A DNA stretch of 64,000 nucleotides from positions 5,964,501 to 6,028,500 of the forward strand of contig OY821779.1 of assembly GCA_963682175.1 (NCBI GenBank). Direction: 5' to 3'. Origin of the DNA: Triglochin maritima. Its lineage: Eukaryota > Streptophyta > Magnoliopsida > Alismatales > Juncaginaceae. Of the stretch, positions 22,103 to 33,629 are shown in pieces (within the stretch, counting starts at the first letter, position 1; each line of letters begins with the position of its first letter). The position numbers and the translations under genes are program-made. Under the pieces are notes generated by a model, which had not been told where the DNA came from, searched no databases, and was given only the letters and a program-made list of their open reading frames with translations.

Positions 22103-22462
22103 GCTGATCTGTTGTACCGTACTCTTAGTATTTGCATTTATATTTGTTTATCTGTTGTACGCTTAGTATTTGTGTTTGCTTATCTGTGGTACGCTTAGTA
22201 TTTGCATTTATATTTGTTTATCTGTTGTACGCTTATTATTTATTATTTGTGTTTGTGTTTGCGAACATGTCGTACGCTTATTGTTTGTATTTGTGTTTTG
22301 CTTATCTGTTGTACCCTTATTATTTGTATTTGTGTTTGATAACCTTTCGTACTATTATATATAATGCAAATAAAGCAAACATATCAAAACATATTACATA
22401 ATAAAGCAACACTATATAATGTACAAACATATCAAAACATATTACATAATTATACAAACATA
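22103..22462. repeat. Tandem repeats between the convergent MULE genes
   Basis: 22125-22350 repeats segments of TTATCTGTTGTACGCTTAGT and ATTTGCATTTATATTTG several times. 22375-22480 has three copies of AACATATCAAAACATATTAC. This lies between the two stop codons and probably serves as 3' untranslated and polyadenylation sequence for both genes. Confidence 0.7.
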
Positions 22463-25400
22463 TCAAAACATATTACATAATTGTTGCCAATATGCTATCC
22501 TATGTTGGTACTCCAGCTCCCATCCAATAACACTCTCATCTCGTATTTGATACCACAGAGTCGCTATAGGAGGTACGGGGAATCCCTCATTCAATTCCAA
22601 ACGAATGTAATGAGCGTAACTCCCTAAATGAGCAATAATCAACTCTCTGCACGGTCTCGTCACGGTAGGCGGACTCTCCCAAGGTAGAACTGTAAGACAT
22701 GGGTACAACGAACCATCATTTCCGAGAGAGAAGAACATAACTGCACACTTGTAAAAATTTGCAATGGGAAACAAGTCCGTCCACGTCTCCATATAGTGAT
22801 TCTCGCCACAAGGTCCCCCGCCCCAATTAATCCGGTGACGAGCCTCCGCCACACCGTCGTAGTATACGTGCTCATAAAAAGATGGGTTCGCAGCTATCTC
22901 ATTTGAAATCGAACGACGGGCGAGTTGCCAATTGTCTTCACCACCGTGGAAAACATCGGCGACACATCGAAATCCACAGTTTCCATTAGCACGTACATCA
23001 TTCCACTGGTGTAGGAATGGCATAATGATTCCTGGAATTCTATCTCCATATGGGAAGTCGTCTACGTCAGCCCGCCCAGTCACTACAATATGAACAAAAA
23101 ATACAGTTAGATATAATAACAAAAGATACATATTTACTGAAATAAATAACAAAATTATAATAATAATAAATGTAAGGATGGTATACCTGATCCTCCTCTC
23201 ACTGACGAAGAACCAGAAGATCGACCACGACCTTTGCTTCCACTACCGGAAGAACGACCACGACCTCTACTCCCACTACCTGAAGATCGACCATTACCTC
23301 GCTCTGCATACTCAAACGCACTAGGGTCCCGTCGTGTCGACTTTCCCCTTGGTCGACCTCGTAGCTTTGTTTTTACTGCAGGCTCTTTCAAATTCGAATG
23401 TTCGGGGTGTAGCTGCTCGAATAAAACCCGAGAGGCAGATCGAATTACGGTAGGGTCACTTCCTGCAATCTCATCAACCAGACTGCGAAAATGTTCGGCG
23501 TCTTGAGCTGCCTGAGACACAAACTCTGCGTTCCCGGCTCCTTCCCCAATGACAAGTGTCCTCCAGAACGAATGAATCTGCTCTAAGTAAATTCCGTTTT
23601 CTGATTCAAGACATCCACGGATGGTACATGCGCAAGGTATCCCATGAGAAGTCAGAAAAGCGCACTCGCAACGATATTCAACTTCATCATCTAACTGTTG
23701 CATTCTCTTCACCTCCTGACTCAGCAACTGCAAACAGTGATGCGAAACTCTACCATTTATGTGACGATATAGAGCATGTCCGAAATTAGTCAAATTTCAC
23801 CGTCTCGAGTCTTCAAGAAAGTTTCGAATATTCGTCAGCTGCATTTCAGTAGCCGCGTTGACGCGCTCGAAAAGAGTGTCCAGAGCTGCAGTCGATGTAG
23901 AAATCCACTCTTTTAGAGCCGAATGAGCACTTTCGACCCTACAATTCGTGGTGTTCCCAAAATGAAGGACTTTGTTCGTCCAATTCAGCACAAACTTTTC
24001 TTTATGCACCAACCACGTGGTGTCCAGATACTCCGTGATAGCCGGCCACGATCTATACAAATCTTTCAGAGCATACACAGCTCTATCATACTCGGCTTCT
24101 GAAGTAGAAAGCATGATCTTCCTCCATCTTCCACGCCTCAAAGTCTCTGCCATCTCCTTATTCTTGCCGAATACGTGGTATGCGTAATTCAATACGTCTT
24201 TGTTGATGTGCCATGTGCAGAGTAAATGAGCAGAGTCAGGAAAAACCTCTCTCACTGGTCGCATAAGGCCTAACTCCCGGTCTGTTATTATTGCAGTCGG
24301 GCTGACAGTCCCCAATAACAGATCTCTCAACTTCTCCATCACCCACAAATAACTGGAGTAAGATTCATCCATCAAAATCGCATATCCAATAAGGAAATTC
24401 ATGTTTGCTGGTGTGACCCCAATCATTTCGAACAAAGGCATCTTATACTTGTTCGTCTTGTAAGTCGAATCCATGCAGATAACGAAAGGATATGTCCGCA
24501 ACAACTGGACTGACGTCGGATGTGCCAAAAAAGCGTGAGTGACGACATCAGTTTCTGGATCCGCCATAATCCAATGTAAGTACTCACACTGCACTGCTTG
24601 GTAGAGAAACTGCTGGACGGGATTCCGATCTTCAGATTTTGTCCTCCTCATGTAATCTCTGAAATTATAAATATGCCTTTGATTTGGATTGTCCTCCGGG
24701 AATTTTTCTTTTACTGCCTTCAAGATGTTCCGTGGTTTTGCTTGCGCCTCTGTCATATCACGAACAATCTTCTTCGCCCCAGAACTTAGACCACTAATTT
24801 GACGATGACCCTCTGGATAAACTGCCAGTCTGTGGTTGTGATGTCCGTGACCACTATTATAAACCACAACCCATCCATCACGATCCCGTCGCTCCACCAC
24901 TTTTATTAAGAAACGGCAACCGCAACCCTTTCTTTTGGTGTTTCTTCGAAGTGCAGTATCCATATCCCGAGACTCCATTTGATTTCGCCGGTCGCATCTC
25001 AAATAACAATCCATCCGACTATCTGATCTTGTTTTGTACGACGACACGACCAAAAAAAACCCAGCTCCGATAGCTACTTGTTTGGCCCATTTACTTGCTT
25101 CATCGATTGTTTCAAAGATTTGTGTAGTTTGAAATAACTCACTGTAATCCACTCCATCACCACCGAAATCTGGAACCTACAAAAATAAAATCGAAATTAA
25201 AAAAATAAAAAAATAAAATCGAAATTAAAATTTTTAAAAAATAAACTCGAAATTAAAAAAACAAAATCAAAATCAAAAAAAAAAAGGCGTTTGTATTAGA
25301 CGCCTGCCCCATGGATGGGGCGTCTGTGTTAAACGCCTTCCCCAACGGTAAGACGTCTGCGTAGGACGCCTTGCCGTAGGGAAGGGCGTCTAATACAGAC

Positions 25401-25596
25401 GCCTTACCCATGGGGAGGACGTCTACATAAGACGCCTCTCCCATTATGTAGGCGTCTGCGTTAGACGCCTCGGCCATGGGGAGGGCGTCCTACGCAGACG
25501 CCCTCACCATGGGGGAGGCGTCTAATGCAGACGCTCGGCCCAAAATTTGCCCCGCGCCAGGCTTACCTCACCCGATGCATCACCCTCGCCAGACAT
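22463..25596 (-). pseudogene. MULE transposase fused to an OTU cysteine peptidase (single in-frame stop)
   Basis: Three exons, 25596-25567 (MSGEGDASGE), 25176-23187 and 23082-22463, give 880 codons including the stop, all in phase. Order: an N-terminal zinc-binding region with RMDCYLRCDRR and KGCGCRFLIKVVERR; the MULE core with first Asp in VICMDSTYKTNKYKMP, second Asp in TAIITDRELG and Glu in CRVESAHSALKEW; a SWIM-like finger CECAFLTSHGIPCACTI, whose last ligand is Cys rather than His; a basic RGRPRGK and Ser/Gly/Arg linker; then an OTU domain with NGNCGFRCVADVFHGGEDNW, where the usual catalytic Asp-Gly-x-x-Cys is N-G-N-C, and a late His in GSYAHYIRL. OTU enzymes cleave ubiquitin chains. The only clear lesion is TGA at 23799-23797 between transposase core and SWIM, so this copy decayed recently. 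Confidence 0.85.
25283..25548. repeat. GGCGTCT/AGACGCC palindrome array in intron 1 of the transposase gene
   Basis: About eight units of 30-36 bp, each a short palindrome (for example GGCGTCTGCGTTAGACGCC) joined by a CCCATGGGG-type linker. The array fills most of the intron 25177-25566. Related units are at 19514, 27105, 27595, 54155 and 58960. Confidence 0.88.
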
Positions 25597-25688
25597 TTTC
25601 GTGGTGTTTTTACTGATAAATTATGAATATACAAGACCATATGCCTTATTTATAGACACGGGACGATTTGGGTATTAAATATATTGTT

Positions 25689-25752
25689 AAGGGCAATTTG
25701 GTAATTTCAAGGGGCGATTTAAGTAGTTTTGGGGCGACGTTTAGTAGTTCCC
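25689..25752 (-). repeat. MULE right terminal inverted repeat
   Basis: Inverse of the left terminal repeat. Its outer end reads TTTAGTAGTTCCC on the plus strand, followed directly by TTTTTTTA. Confidence 0.85.
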
Positions 25753-25898
25753 TTTTTTTATCTTTTTTATAAAATTTAATTAAATTTAAAATAAATAAAA
25801 AACGCCCAGACTTGGGCGGTCGCACAACCGCCTAGGCGATCGCCCAGGCGACCGGACGCCCCCTGTCGTCTAGACGGTCCCAGAACATTGGATTAAAT

Positions 25899-28012
25899 CA
25901 TGAAAACATGAATTAAAGCCTAAAAGTCAACACTAATGACACTTAGTTGCCTTTGCAGATCCGAGCTGATGTTGTTGGAGATCTTTAATATTGATGGTGT
26001 AATTTGTACTCTTTTTTATTCTCGTCCCGTATACAAGCTTTTTGTTTGTTGGGATGTTTCTTATAACAGCCCAAACAATTGTTCCACCCCAACAAGTAGT
26101 TAGACAATTCTACCATCTCAAATGTTACTATGCCTCCTTGTTGTACTAAGAATCCTTTGTAATCTAAAATTCACAATAACGACTATGTCCATTCGAAAAA
26201 CAGCCCAAACAATTATATTAATGAAATGAAAGCACCCTTTATCAAATAAAACACTATTATCACCTACGTTTTAAATTAATTCGAGTATTGTAGTTCTAAA
26301 TCTACGATCAATGTAAAAATCATTTGCTCTGCCTATTACTTTTGCCCATTGGATATATCTTAAGCAAAATACGTAATGTAATCGGTTTCTCGTCGCACAA
26401 TTTAATGTAAAACTAACTTAAAAATCTCCGTATAAGAAGACATCTTCGTATTGAAATCGCAAAAATTCATGTAAAGCTGCTAAATGAGAACAAAATATAT
26501 GAATTTGCCGACTATAACAACTTTCAGAACAATCATTGGACATCAGTTCACATTCTTTAAGCTCAAAGGACTACAATTCCATCAAACTCAACATCAATGT
26601 TAGAACACATCATGTTAATCAAATCATAACCCGAAGCTGGGACTCGAGTTTCTACATTGCTTTTGTCAACCCATGGCCCTTCCTCGGGTAATTTCTTGGT
26701 AAAATCAACCAAAATAATTGTGTACTTGATAGATACAGGACAGAGGAAAGAAGAAAATAAAAGAAACTTGATCTATCTTTCCTTCTCTTATTTTCTATTA
26801 TTTGCGTAGATCCAGATAAACTAAAAGAATCGTTGTAAATTGACTAAAGTATCATTGATTATTTTTTGATTTGGAAAATAATAAGGATGATTTAGTTATA
26901 AAACTATAATCATCACTTTCTTTTCATTTCTCTGCAATACTTGAGACAAAATCGTGTACATCTTTCTTTTTATTAAGTTGTTATCCAACTATAAAAAAAC
27001 TTTTTTCCTGAGATGTTTGACGCATCGTAAATTAATTGAACTTGCGATTTACTTGATCCGTCTGTGTCATTTACCATTTTACCCTTACACTTTTTTTAAA
27101 TCCAAAAAAGGAGGCGTCTCCCGCAGACACCTCTCCCTTTTTAATTATGATTTTTAAAAAAATTAGTAATTAGTAATGAAATCAATAGTCATATGGTTAC
27201 CGTGGAGAAAAAGAAAAATCAATAATTTAATAGCGGGATTCCTGACTTGCAGATCACCAATAATATTCCAAATTCCAAAAATAATCTCGTTGAAATGCAA
27301 ATTTTAGAAAATTAAGTAAACCACATTGATATATTGATTTTAGAATTGAAAGTCACACCCGGTGATATAGTGAGAGTTAGGTAGATATAGTTTTCATAAA
27401 ATATTGAACCAAACTTCTATCGCAACTTATTTCACACATTTAATTGTTTGGTCACATGTTGGAAATACATCCGAAGTTACAAAATCTCATTGTAATTTAC
27501 CTCGTCACAATCAAAATCTTGCAACAGAACCTAAAATAATTTGAAATAACACACCGTATAAATTCAAAAAAATTAAAATTAAAAAACCGGGCATCTTCAA
27601 AAAATGCATCCCACATGGGGGTTTCCTAGCCAGACGCCCCCACCATGTGGAGGGCGTTTGGCTAAGACAACCCCACCATAGTAGGGGGCGTTATTTGCAG
27701 ACGCATCGGTCAATTTTTTCTTTTCTTTTGGACTTATCTTGCATGATTCAAACGGTCCTTAGTGTTGGTTAAGAAACGGGACAGAATATATATCAAATAG
27801 AAATAAAAAACAAAGTAGTAATTTGTACGGACAAGTAACGTTAACCCTCAAAATTAAAGTTTCCAGAGGAAAAAAAATAAAGTAGCCTTATTTTCTGTCC
27901 TCAGCTTGTAATTATCCTAAAACCATGTGACGTTTGACTCAACGAGTTACCAAGCCAGGGCAGCAACCTTTTTCCTCCACACACAAACCCTAGAAAACCA
28001 CCAACCCAACCT
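25899..28012. other. Gene-free stretch with old MULE scraps
   Basis: Around 27105-27140 and 27595-27715 are GGCGTCT-type palindrome units. 27515-27600 closely resembles 54078-54160 (shared TTGCAACAGAACCT and AATAACACACCGTATAAATT). So 27000-27720 is probably a degraded member of the 19269-25752 MULE family. The last 150 bp form the upstream region of the CFIm68-like gene; I see no clear TATA box there. Confidence 0.45.
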
Positions 28013-29755
28013 ATGGACGACGACGCCGGCGGCGATCGGTTCCACCCGACGGAGGCGATCTCGGCCGTCCAAGACGAGGACCACTACCTCGGCGAGGAGG
28101 ACTACGAGGACTACGACGACCTCTACAACGACGTCAACGTCGGCGACGGCTTCCTCCAGTCCGTCCCTCGACCTTCCCCCGCCGAAGACAAGCCTCAAAC
28201 CCAACCCGCGCCTCCGGTTCCCGCTCCGGCCGCGCCTGAGACCGCTCCCGTCCCCGTCCCCATCCCCATCCCCGGGATCGCCAGGGACCCCAAGTCCGAG
28301 GGCGGGCCCCACCTGGGTGGAGTTGGAGGAGGATATCGTAATGAGCCGCCGATGCAGCCAAGACCTCCTCCGCCGATGCCGGTTCCTGCTGGGGTTCGGC
28401 CTGATCTAGGGGGATTCTCCGGGAAGCCCCCGGAGAACCCCGGGCAGTTCCAGAACCCGAATCCTAACCCGAAATTCGGGAACGACGGGTTCGCGAGGCA
28501 GGGCGGTGGAGGTCCAAATTACAATGCGAATGTCAACGGCGGTGGCGGGGGTGGTGGAGGCGGAGGGACTTTTTTGTATGTTGGGGATCTCCACTGGTGG
28601 ACTACTGATGCCGATCTGGAGGCGGAGCTGTATAAGTACGGGCAGGTTAAGGAGGTGAGGTTCTTCGACGAGAAGGCGAGCGGGAAGTCCAAGGGATATT
28701 GTCAGGTCGAGTTTTACGATCCGATGGCGACCACGGCTTGTAAGGAAGGTATGAATGGGCATCTTTTTAACGGAAGGCCTTGTGTTGTGGCCTTCGCTTC
28801 GCCATTCAGCATTCGGCGGATGGGTGAGGCGCAGGCGAATAAGAACCAAGCGGTGTCGCAGTCTCAGGCGCCTCCACCTCAAGGGAGGGGTAGAGTTCAG
28901 GGTGGTGGAATTCCTACTGGTGGTAATTACGGTGGGCGAGGTGGTAACTGGGGAAGAGGTGGTCCTGCTGGAGGTAGAGGTGGGCCCATGGGGAATGCTA
29001 GGAATAGGATGGGGCCGTCCGGTGGGAGAGGGATAATGGGCAATGGTGGGATGATAAACCCTCCCCCGGTTATGAACCCGGGTAATATGTTTGGCCAAGG
29101 TTTCGATCCCACCGGTGGTTATGGTGCGATGATGGGTAGAATGGGAGGATATGGGGGCTTCCCTGGAGGCCCTGCTCCTCCTTTTCCTGGCATGATGCCT
29201 TCATTCCCTGCTATGGTCGCTCCTCATGTGAATCCTGCATTCTTTGGTAGAGGACTGGCCCCTGGTGGTGCCGGGATGTGGCAGGATCCAAATGCAGGTG
29301 GTTGGGGAGCTGAGGAGCAGTCTAGTTATGGGGAGGATGCTGCATCTGACCATCAGTATGGTGAAGGTAGCCATGGAAAAGATAGGGTTTCTGAGCGAGA
29401 TTGGTCTGGTGCTCCAGAAAGAAAACATCGTGATGACAGGGAAAGAGACACTGGTCCTGGACATGAAATATCCGATCGGAGGTATCACAGTGATAGGGAA
29501 ATGTCTCGAGACTATGATCGTGACCGTGAGAGGGAGAAGGAGAGGGAAAAAGATAGGGACAGGGAGCCAGAAAGGGAAAGAGATAGAGAACGAGATAGAT
29601 ACCGTGATGACAGGGAAAGATATGGCGACCATCACAGGCATAGGGAACGAGATTCACATAGAGTAGATGAGTGGGACAGAGGCCGCTCATCAAGACCTCG
29701 AAGCAAATCTCGGGAGATTGAATATTCTAAAAGACGCCGAATGACACCAGAATAA
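28013..29755 (+). CDS. CFIm68-like mRNA 3'-end processing factor (RRM protein)
   Basis: A 580-residue single-exon coding region. An acidic N-terminus (EDHYLGEEDYEDYDDLYNDV) leads to a Pro-rich stretch. One RRM follows at residues about 185-262 with RNP2 LYVGDL and RNP1 KGYCQVEF. A Gly/Met/Pro-rich region with GGRGG repeats comes next, then a C-terminus of alternating Arg-Asp/Glu and Arg-Ser (about 470-580) ending RRRMTPE. This layout is that of the large subunit of cleavage factor I (CFIm68/CPSF6-like; Arabidopsis has two such RRM proteins). In the nucleus it pairs with CFIm25, binds UGUA sites and helps choose poly(A) sites. The start is the first ATG after stop-containing leader and fits the conserved acidic N-terminus. 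The gene appears intact. Confidence 0.85.
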   Translation: MDDDAGGDRFHPTEAISAVQDEDHYLGEEDYEDYDDLYNDVNVGDGFLQSVPRPSPAEDKPQTQPAPPVPAPAAPETAPVPVPIPIPGIARDPKSEGGPHLGGVGGGYRNEPPMQPRPPPPMPVPAGVRPDLGGFSGKPPENPGQFQNPNPNPKFGNDGFARQGGGGPNYNANVNGGGGGGGGGGTFLYVGDLHWWTTDADLEAELYKYGQVKEVRFFDEKASGKSKGYCQVEFYDPMATTACKEGMNGHLFNGRPCVVAFASPFSIRRMGEAQANKNQAVSQSQAPPPQGRGRVQGGGIPTGGNYGGRGGNWGRGGPAGGRGGPMGNARNRMGPSGGRGIMGNGGMINPPPVMNPGNMFGQGFDPTGGYGAMMGRMGGYGGFPGGPAPPFPGMMPSFPAMVAPHVNPAFFGRGLAPGGAGMWQDPNAGGWGAEEQSSYGEDAASDHQYGEGSHGKDRVSERDWSGAPERKHRDDRERDTGPGHEISDRRYHSDREMSRDYDRDREREKEREKDRDREPERERDRERDRYRDDRERYGDHHRHRERDSHRVDEWDRGRSSRPRSKSREIEYSKRRRMTPE

Positions 29756-32529
29756 TGTGAGGTTCTAAGCTTTGTCATGGAAGAAGTGGCTTGTATTATG
29801 ACTAAAATAGTAGATAATGTCATCGAGCCTTTTGTTTTAAGTACTGCATCACTGGTCATTCCATCATTTTGTGGGCATGTTCAACGGTGCTCGTGGGATC
29901 CTGCCTCCAGCGATGGGGGTGGAAAGTAAGTTTTCATTTCACAAAGTTCTTTTTTCACAATTCGTATCACTCCTTAGTGAAATTATGCTTTTACGTGAAT
30001 GCATTCATTTGTCTATATAAATACTATTGCATTGTGGTTTTTAAGGAATCACCTTAGGGTTTCATTTGTTGTAATCTCTATAGGCCAACTTTTGACACAT
30101 TCGTACATTTTTGGTAGATTTGTTTATCGGAGTGCCAATCATTTATTGATCATCTTTTTGTCTAAGTGAGACAGAGACTGATGCCAAGCCCGGGCAGAGG
30201 TCGAGCTTTTTTTATCGATCCTGATACACTATTTATTAACCTATTGCAAGCTGATATATTGAATTTCAGATCAACGAGTAAGGTTTTTTGGATTAACAAG
30301 TAAGGTTATATAATATAACTCAATACTGAGATGGTTTGGTGTTCTCATGTCCCAGGTAGTATAAACATAATTAGGTTTTAGGTAATGCGGCAGGGGTTAT
30401 AGTTTGATGCACCCTGAATTTGTAGCCTCCTTCCGGGAATGTCTTGTTTCCCTTGTCTTCTTGCATCGTGGTCTACATTCTGATTCAATCTTGATTAAGT
30501 AATTACCAATCTAAATAAAAGAGATCTTGTCATCTTGACATGTATTTTCAAATTAGGTCTTGAAGTTGTTATACCAAGGGACATTGTTAGTTCGCAATTG
30601 TGTTCACTGTTCAACATTCTAAATTTTTAAGATATGGAAATAGCATGACAATTTTATGATGTCCAAAAGCATTATTTTATCAAGGTTCAGTAAAAGTTAG
30701 CCACTATTCTGAACTAGTAAAAAGCTCCTTCGTGATACATATATTGGCTTTTAAGGATCTTACATGCTCATCCTTCCTTTTTTTCCTATTCCTATAAACT
30801 TTTCCTCTTGTAAAGACTAACTGTAATTACGGTGTTGTGGAAGTTGCTAATATGTATCTAGTTCCTCATCGTATTTGCTATTAGAAAAAAACATTTGTCA
30901 CTTGTCTTGCAGTCTGTTTTAATACCTTTTTGTAATGTTAGTTCCTACAAGCCTTTTTTTAGATAATAGTTACTACAACTAGTATGGGATTAAATGTGTT
31001 TTTTATTGTTACGGAAAGCAATGATTTAGAAGCATGTTATTCTTATGGTTTTAATGTTGATTTTCCATTCACAGAAATTGAAAGGAAATGTCTTGCTTAA
31101 CCTTTGGTGTTAGATTAGGCTATTAAAATTAGAAGCAAACCGCATATCAGGCATCATTTTCTGTGGGAATATTTTGAGGGTACCATGCTATCTGGCTAAT
31201 TTACACGAAGCTCTTATCTTTTCTTTTCTGCTCTTGCACATTGCTTTTGATTCAGCTTTGTTTGTGCTTTCCTTTCTACACATTTAAATCTTTTAATGAA
31301 GATTTGCATTTGTATGGCAGCTCAAAGAAAACACATCTTTTGGAGACATCAAATTGCAGCAGTTGGTTGTTTCCCTCTTCCATGCCAATGCCAGGCCGCT
31401 TCATGTCATAATATCGAACTGTTACAACAACCTGCTTTTCAATAGCTAGTTGCTAGTGCAGACTTTTTAACTTGGCTAATATTTTGTTCCTGAAGTATGT
31501 TTGGGATTCTTCATGTTTTTATTTTGTGGATTTTTTATTATGTTATGTAGCATTGCAGTCGTTGCAATAATTATGCATTTGTACATCTCCATTCTGTACT
31601 CGTTATTAAGATTTTGTTGTAGCAAAGGGGTTATACTTCCCCTTATGTAATCTTAAAAACAGGCAGGCAGAAAGATGCAGAAAAGTTATTCAGTCCAGAT
31701 TGCTGCTGGAGGTAGTTTTGTGGCTAGGAATACATCCTGTTCTAGCTCTATCACTTATTTTTTGCTGATTCAGAGCTGGACTGTATTGGTCTCAGTAGTT
31801 TATTTTCATATCTCCCCATGTATAAAATCTTACTTACCATTCTCATTGCCTCATACGTAGATTCTGTGTTAGGATATTGACACAAATGTATTGGTTTTTC
31901 TTGTATCTTTTGCTCACACTCCATTTTTTATATGTAGTAGCACCAGGCTTTAATGTACATGACTGTTGAGGGTCATTGTAAAATCCCATGGCTGTATCAA
32001 GACATTTGACCAATCAATCATTTGATCTCTGTAGCAAGCTCTAGATAGAGGCTTTTTGAAGCATTTTCAATTGTTGCAAATAGGAATTTGTTGGGAACTT
32101 TGTTGTTTGACCTTTACGGTAAATAAGTGTGAGTGACCACTAGGAAATTCATGTGGAGTTATCTAGAGAATTTGAGATTGTGAAGATGACATACATTCTC
32201 CATATGCCTTCTTAAGCTTATAAGCTCTTCTTCCCGAAAAGCTTTAAGGTGGACAAAATGTCAGGAGTTGTGCAGAGGTAATGTGTATTTGATTTAGAAA
32301 ACTTGGAAGTTATAATAACTATAGGTGTGGGACTCGGAGGCTGAAATCCCTGGGAATCTTGCCTTGTCAATTATCAGTTATTTCTTGCTGATTTTATCTA
32401 CATCATGCCATCGGATTTCAAATCTAATACATTCGGCTGCACTTGTCATGATTTGATTCTTGATTTTGGCATCTCAAGTCGAAGGATTGCTCGACTGAGT
32501 TAACCCAATTGATCACTTGTTAATTATCG
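29756..32529. other. 3' untranslated region with probable intron, then gene-free DNA
   Basis: A donor GGAAA|GTAAGT at 29926 and an acceptor TGTATGGCAG| ending at 31320 could define a 1,395-nt intron in the 3' untranslated region of the CFIm68-like gene. The sequence from 31321 to about 31660 would then be the last untranslated exon. I see no other gene to 32529. Confidence 0.4.
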
Positions 32530-32550
32530 AGAGAGAGAGAGAGAGAGAGC
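32530..32550. repeat. GA microsatellite
   Basis: Ten uninterrupted GA dinucleotides. Confidence 0.95.
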
Positions 32551-32671
32551 TTGGAGATGAGTTTGTAAATCCCTTTTTATTTAGCTGCTATTCCTATTTG
32601 ATTCTACATGCGTAGCAGTGGGAAAAAAGTTTATATCTTTATTAACAAGAAAAACATAAGAAGACAGTGCC

Positions 32672-33455
32672 TAGGGCTGTCAAGTTCTGTTGGGGATCGA
32701 TAGATCGTTCGATGTTCGCTCGATTTTGCTCGAAGTTGCTCGGATCGGTTAGTAACGAGCCGAGCACGAGCAGATCCCGCTCGCTCAATGCTCGCTCGAT
32801 TATCGTTCGAAACTTGATTACTATATCCAATTATTTGATTAACATGAATATTCTATCCAATTACTCAATCGGTTAAGTGTTAAACTCATTTAATAAACTA
32901 ATTTATCAAACACAACAATCTATTTAGCAAACCAAACCAAAATACTCATAAGAATCAAAACTTTATTAGTCCTAAACTTTTCATTTTCCATTATTATTAT
33001 TTATTTTCTTTTTCTTATTTTTTTCTACACCAAAAGTTCAAATAAATTAAGGTTTGGGTCAGATGGATGATCTTATTTATAAGATGTTGTGAGTTGTCCT
33101 ATAATTTAAGAGATTGTGTTTGATTTTAAGATTGTGTTGATTTTGTTTGATCTAAGTGTATAATCTTATTTATAATATGTTGATGTTGTCGTATAATTTA
33201 TAAGATTGTGTTTTATTTTAGGTGTTAATTTTAAAATTATGTTTGTAATTATTATTATATTTGTCTTAAGTAATCTTATAATTTACTTATTAGGACAATA
33301 TTATTAGCAATTCAACGCCAAAAAAAAGATTCAGGTTAACGAGCCGCTCGCGAGCAGGTCGAACCGAGCACGAGCAGAAATTTCCGCTCGAAACCCTTAA
33401 CGAGTCAATCTTAAGCAGGATCGGATCGCTCGTTTAGAGATCGATTACACCCCTA
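32672..33455. mobile_element. Non-autonomous hAT-like element upstream of GEK1
   Basis: Starts TAGGGCTGTCAAG and ends ATTACACCCCTA. Both ends carry many GCTCG / CGAGC subterminal motifs. The interior is AT-rich and non-coding. No matching 8-bp duplication was found, so the exact ends are approximate. It lies about 175 bp upstream of the GEK1 start codon and so within the likely promoter. Confidence 0.65.
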
Positions 33456-33629
33456 CCGTGAATCAATATACTCATCCATTCTTCTTTACAGATTTTTATT
33501 TTTTAAATTTCTTATCCATCCATCGCACGGATTATATTAATAATTTTATTTATCACACCACCAAAACTCCAAAATCCAATTACATAACAACCGTCCACCA
33601 CCGTTTCACCGCAACAATACCAAACCGAA

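Larger units (their letters stand above)
19269..25752. mobile_element. 6.5-kb MULE carrying a mobile-domain gene and a transposase-OTU gene
   Basis: Terminal inverted repeats of about 64 bp lie at 19269-19332 and 25689-25752 (left GAACTGCTAAACATCGCCCC, right the inverse with a few changes). Flanking TTTTTTTA at 19261-19268 and 25753-25760 is a candidate 8-9-bp target duplication, although low in complexity. Inside are two convergent genes. Each starts next to a terminal repeat, with a very short first exon and a first intron packed with GC-rich inverted repeats. Two related pieces lie at 53838-54424 and 58756-59490. Confidence 0.88.
18235..25890. mobile_element. hAT element with 8-bp target duplication, split by a nested MULE
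   Basis: The ends are CAATGTTCCGG and CCCAGAACATTG. They are flanked by perfect 8-bp repeats GATTAAAT at 18227-18234 and 25891-25898. Subterminal DNA at both ends is full of short GC palindromes around GCCTAGGCG (18250-18360 and 25800-25880). Without the nested MULE (19269-25752) the hAT element is only about 1.16 kb. It retains a BED-finger frame at 18722 but no transposase catalytic or dimerisation domain, so it is an internally deleted copy. Confidence 0.88.

Noticed and set aside
22132..22401. 89-codon Leu/Tyr/Cys-rich frame
   Set aside because: Translation of the tandem repeats between the two convergent MULE genes.
28134..29693. Several minus- and plus-strand frames overlapping the CFIm68-like gene
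   Set aside because: GC-rich shadow frames without domains. The RRM reading frame is clear.
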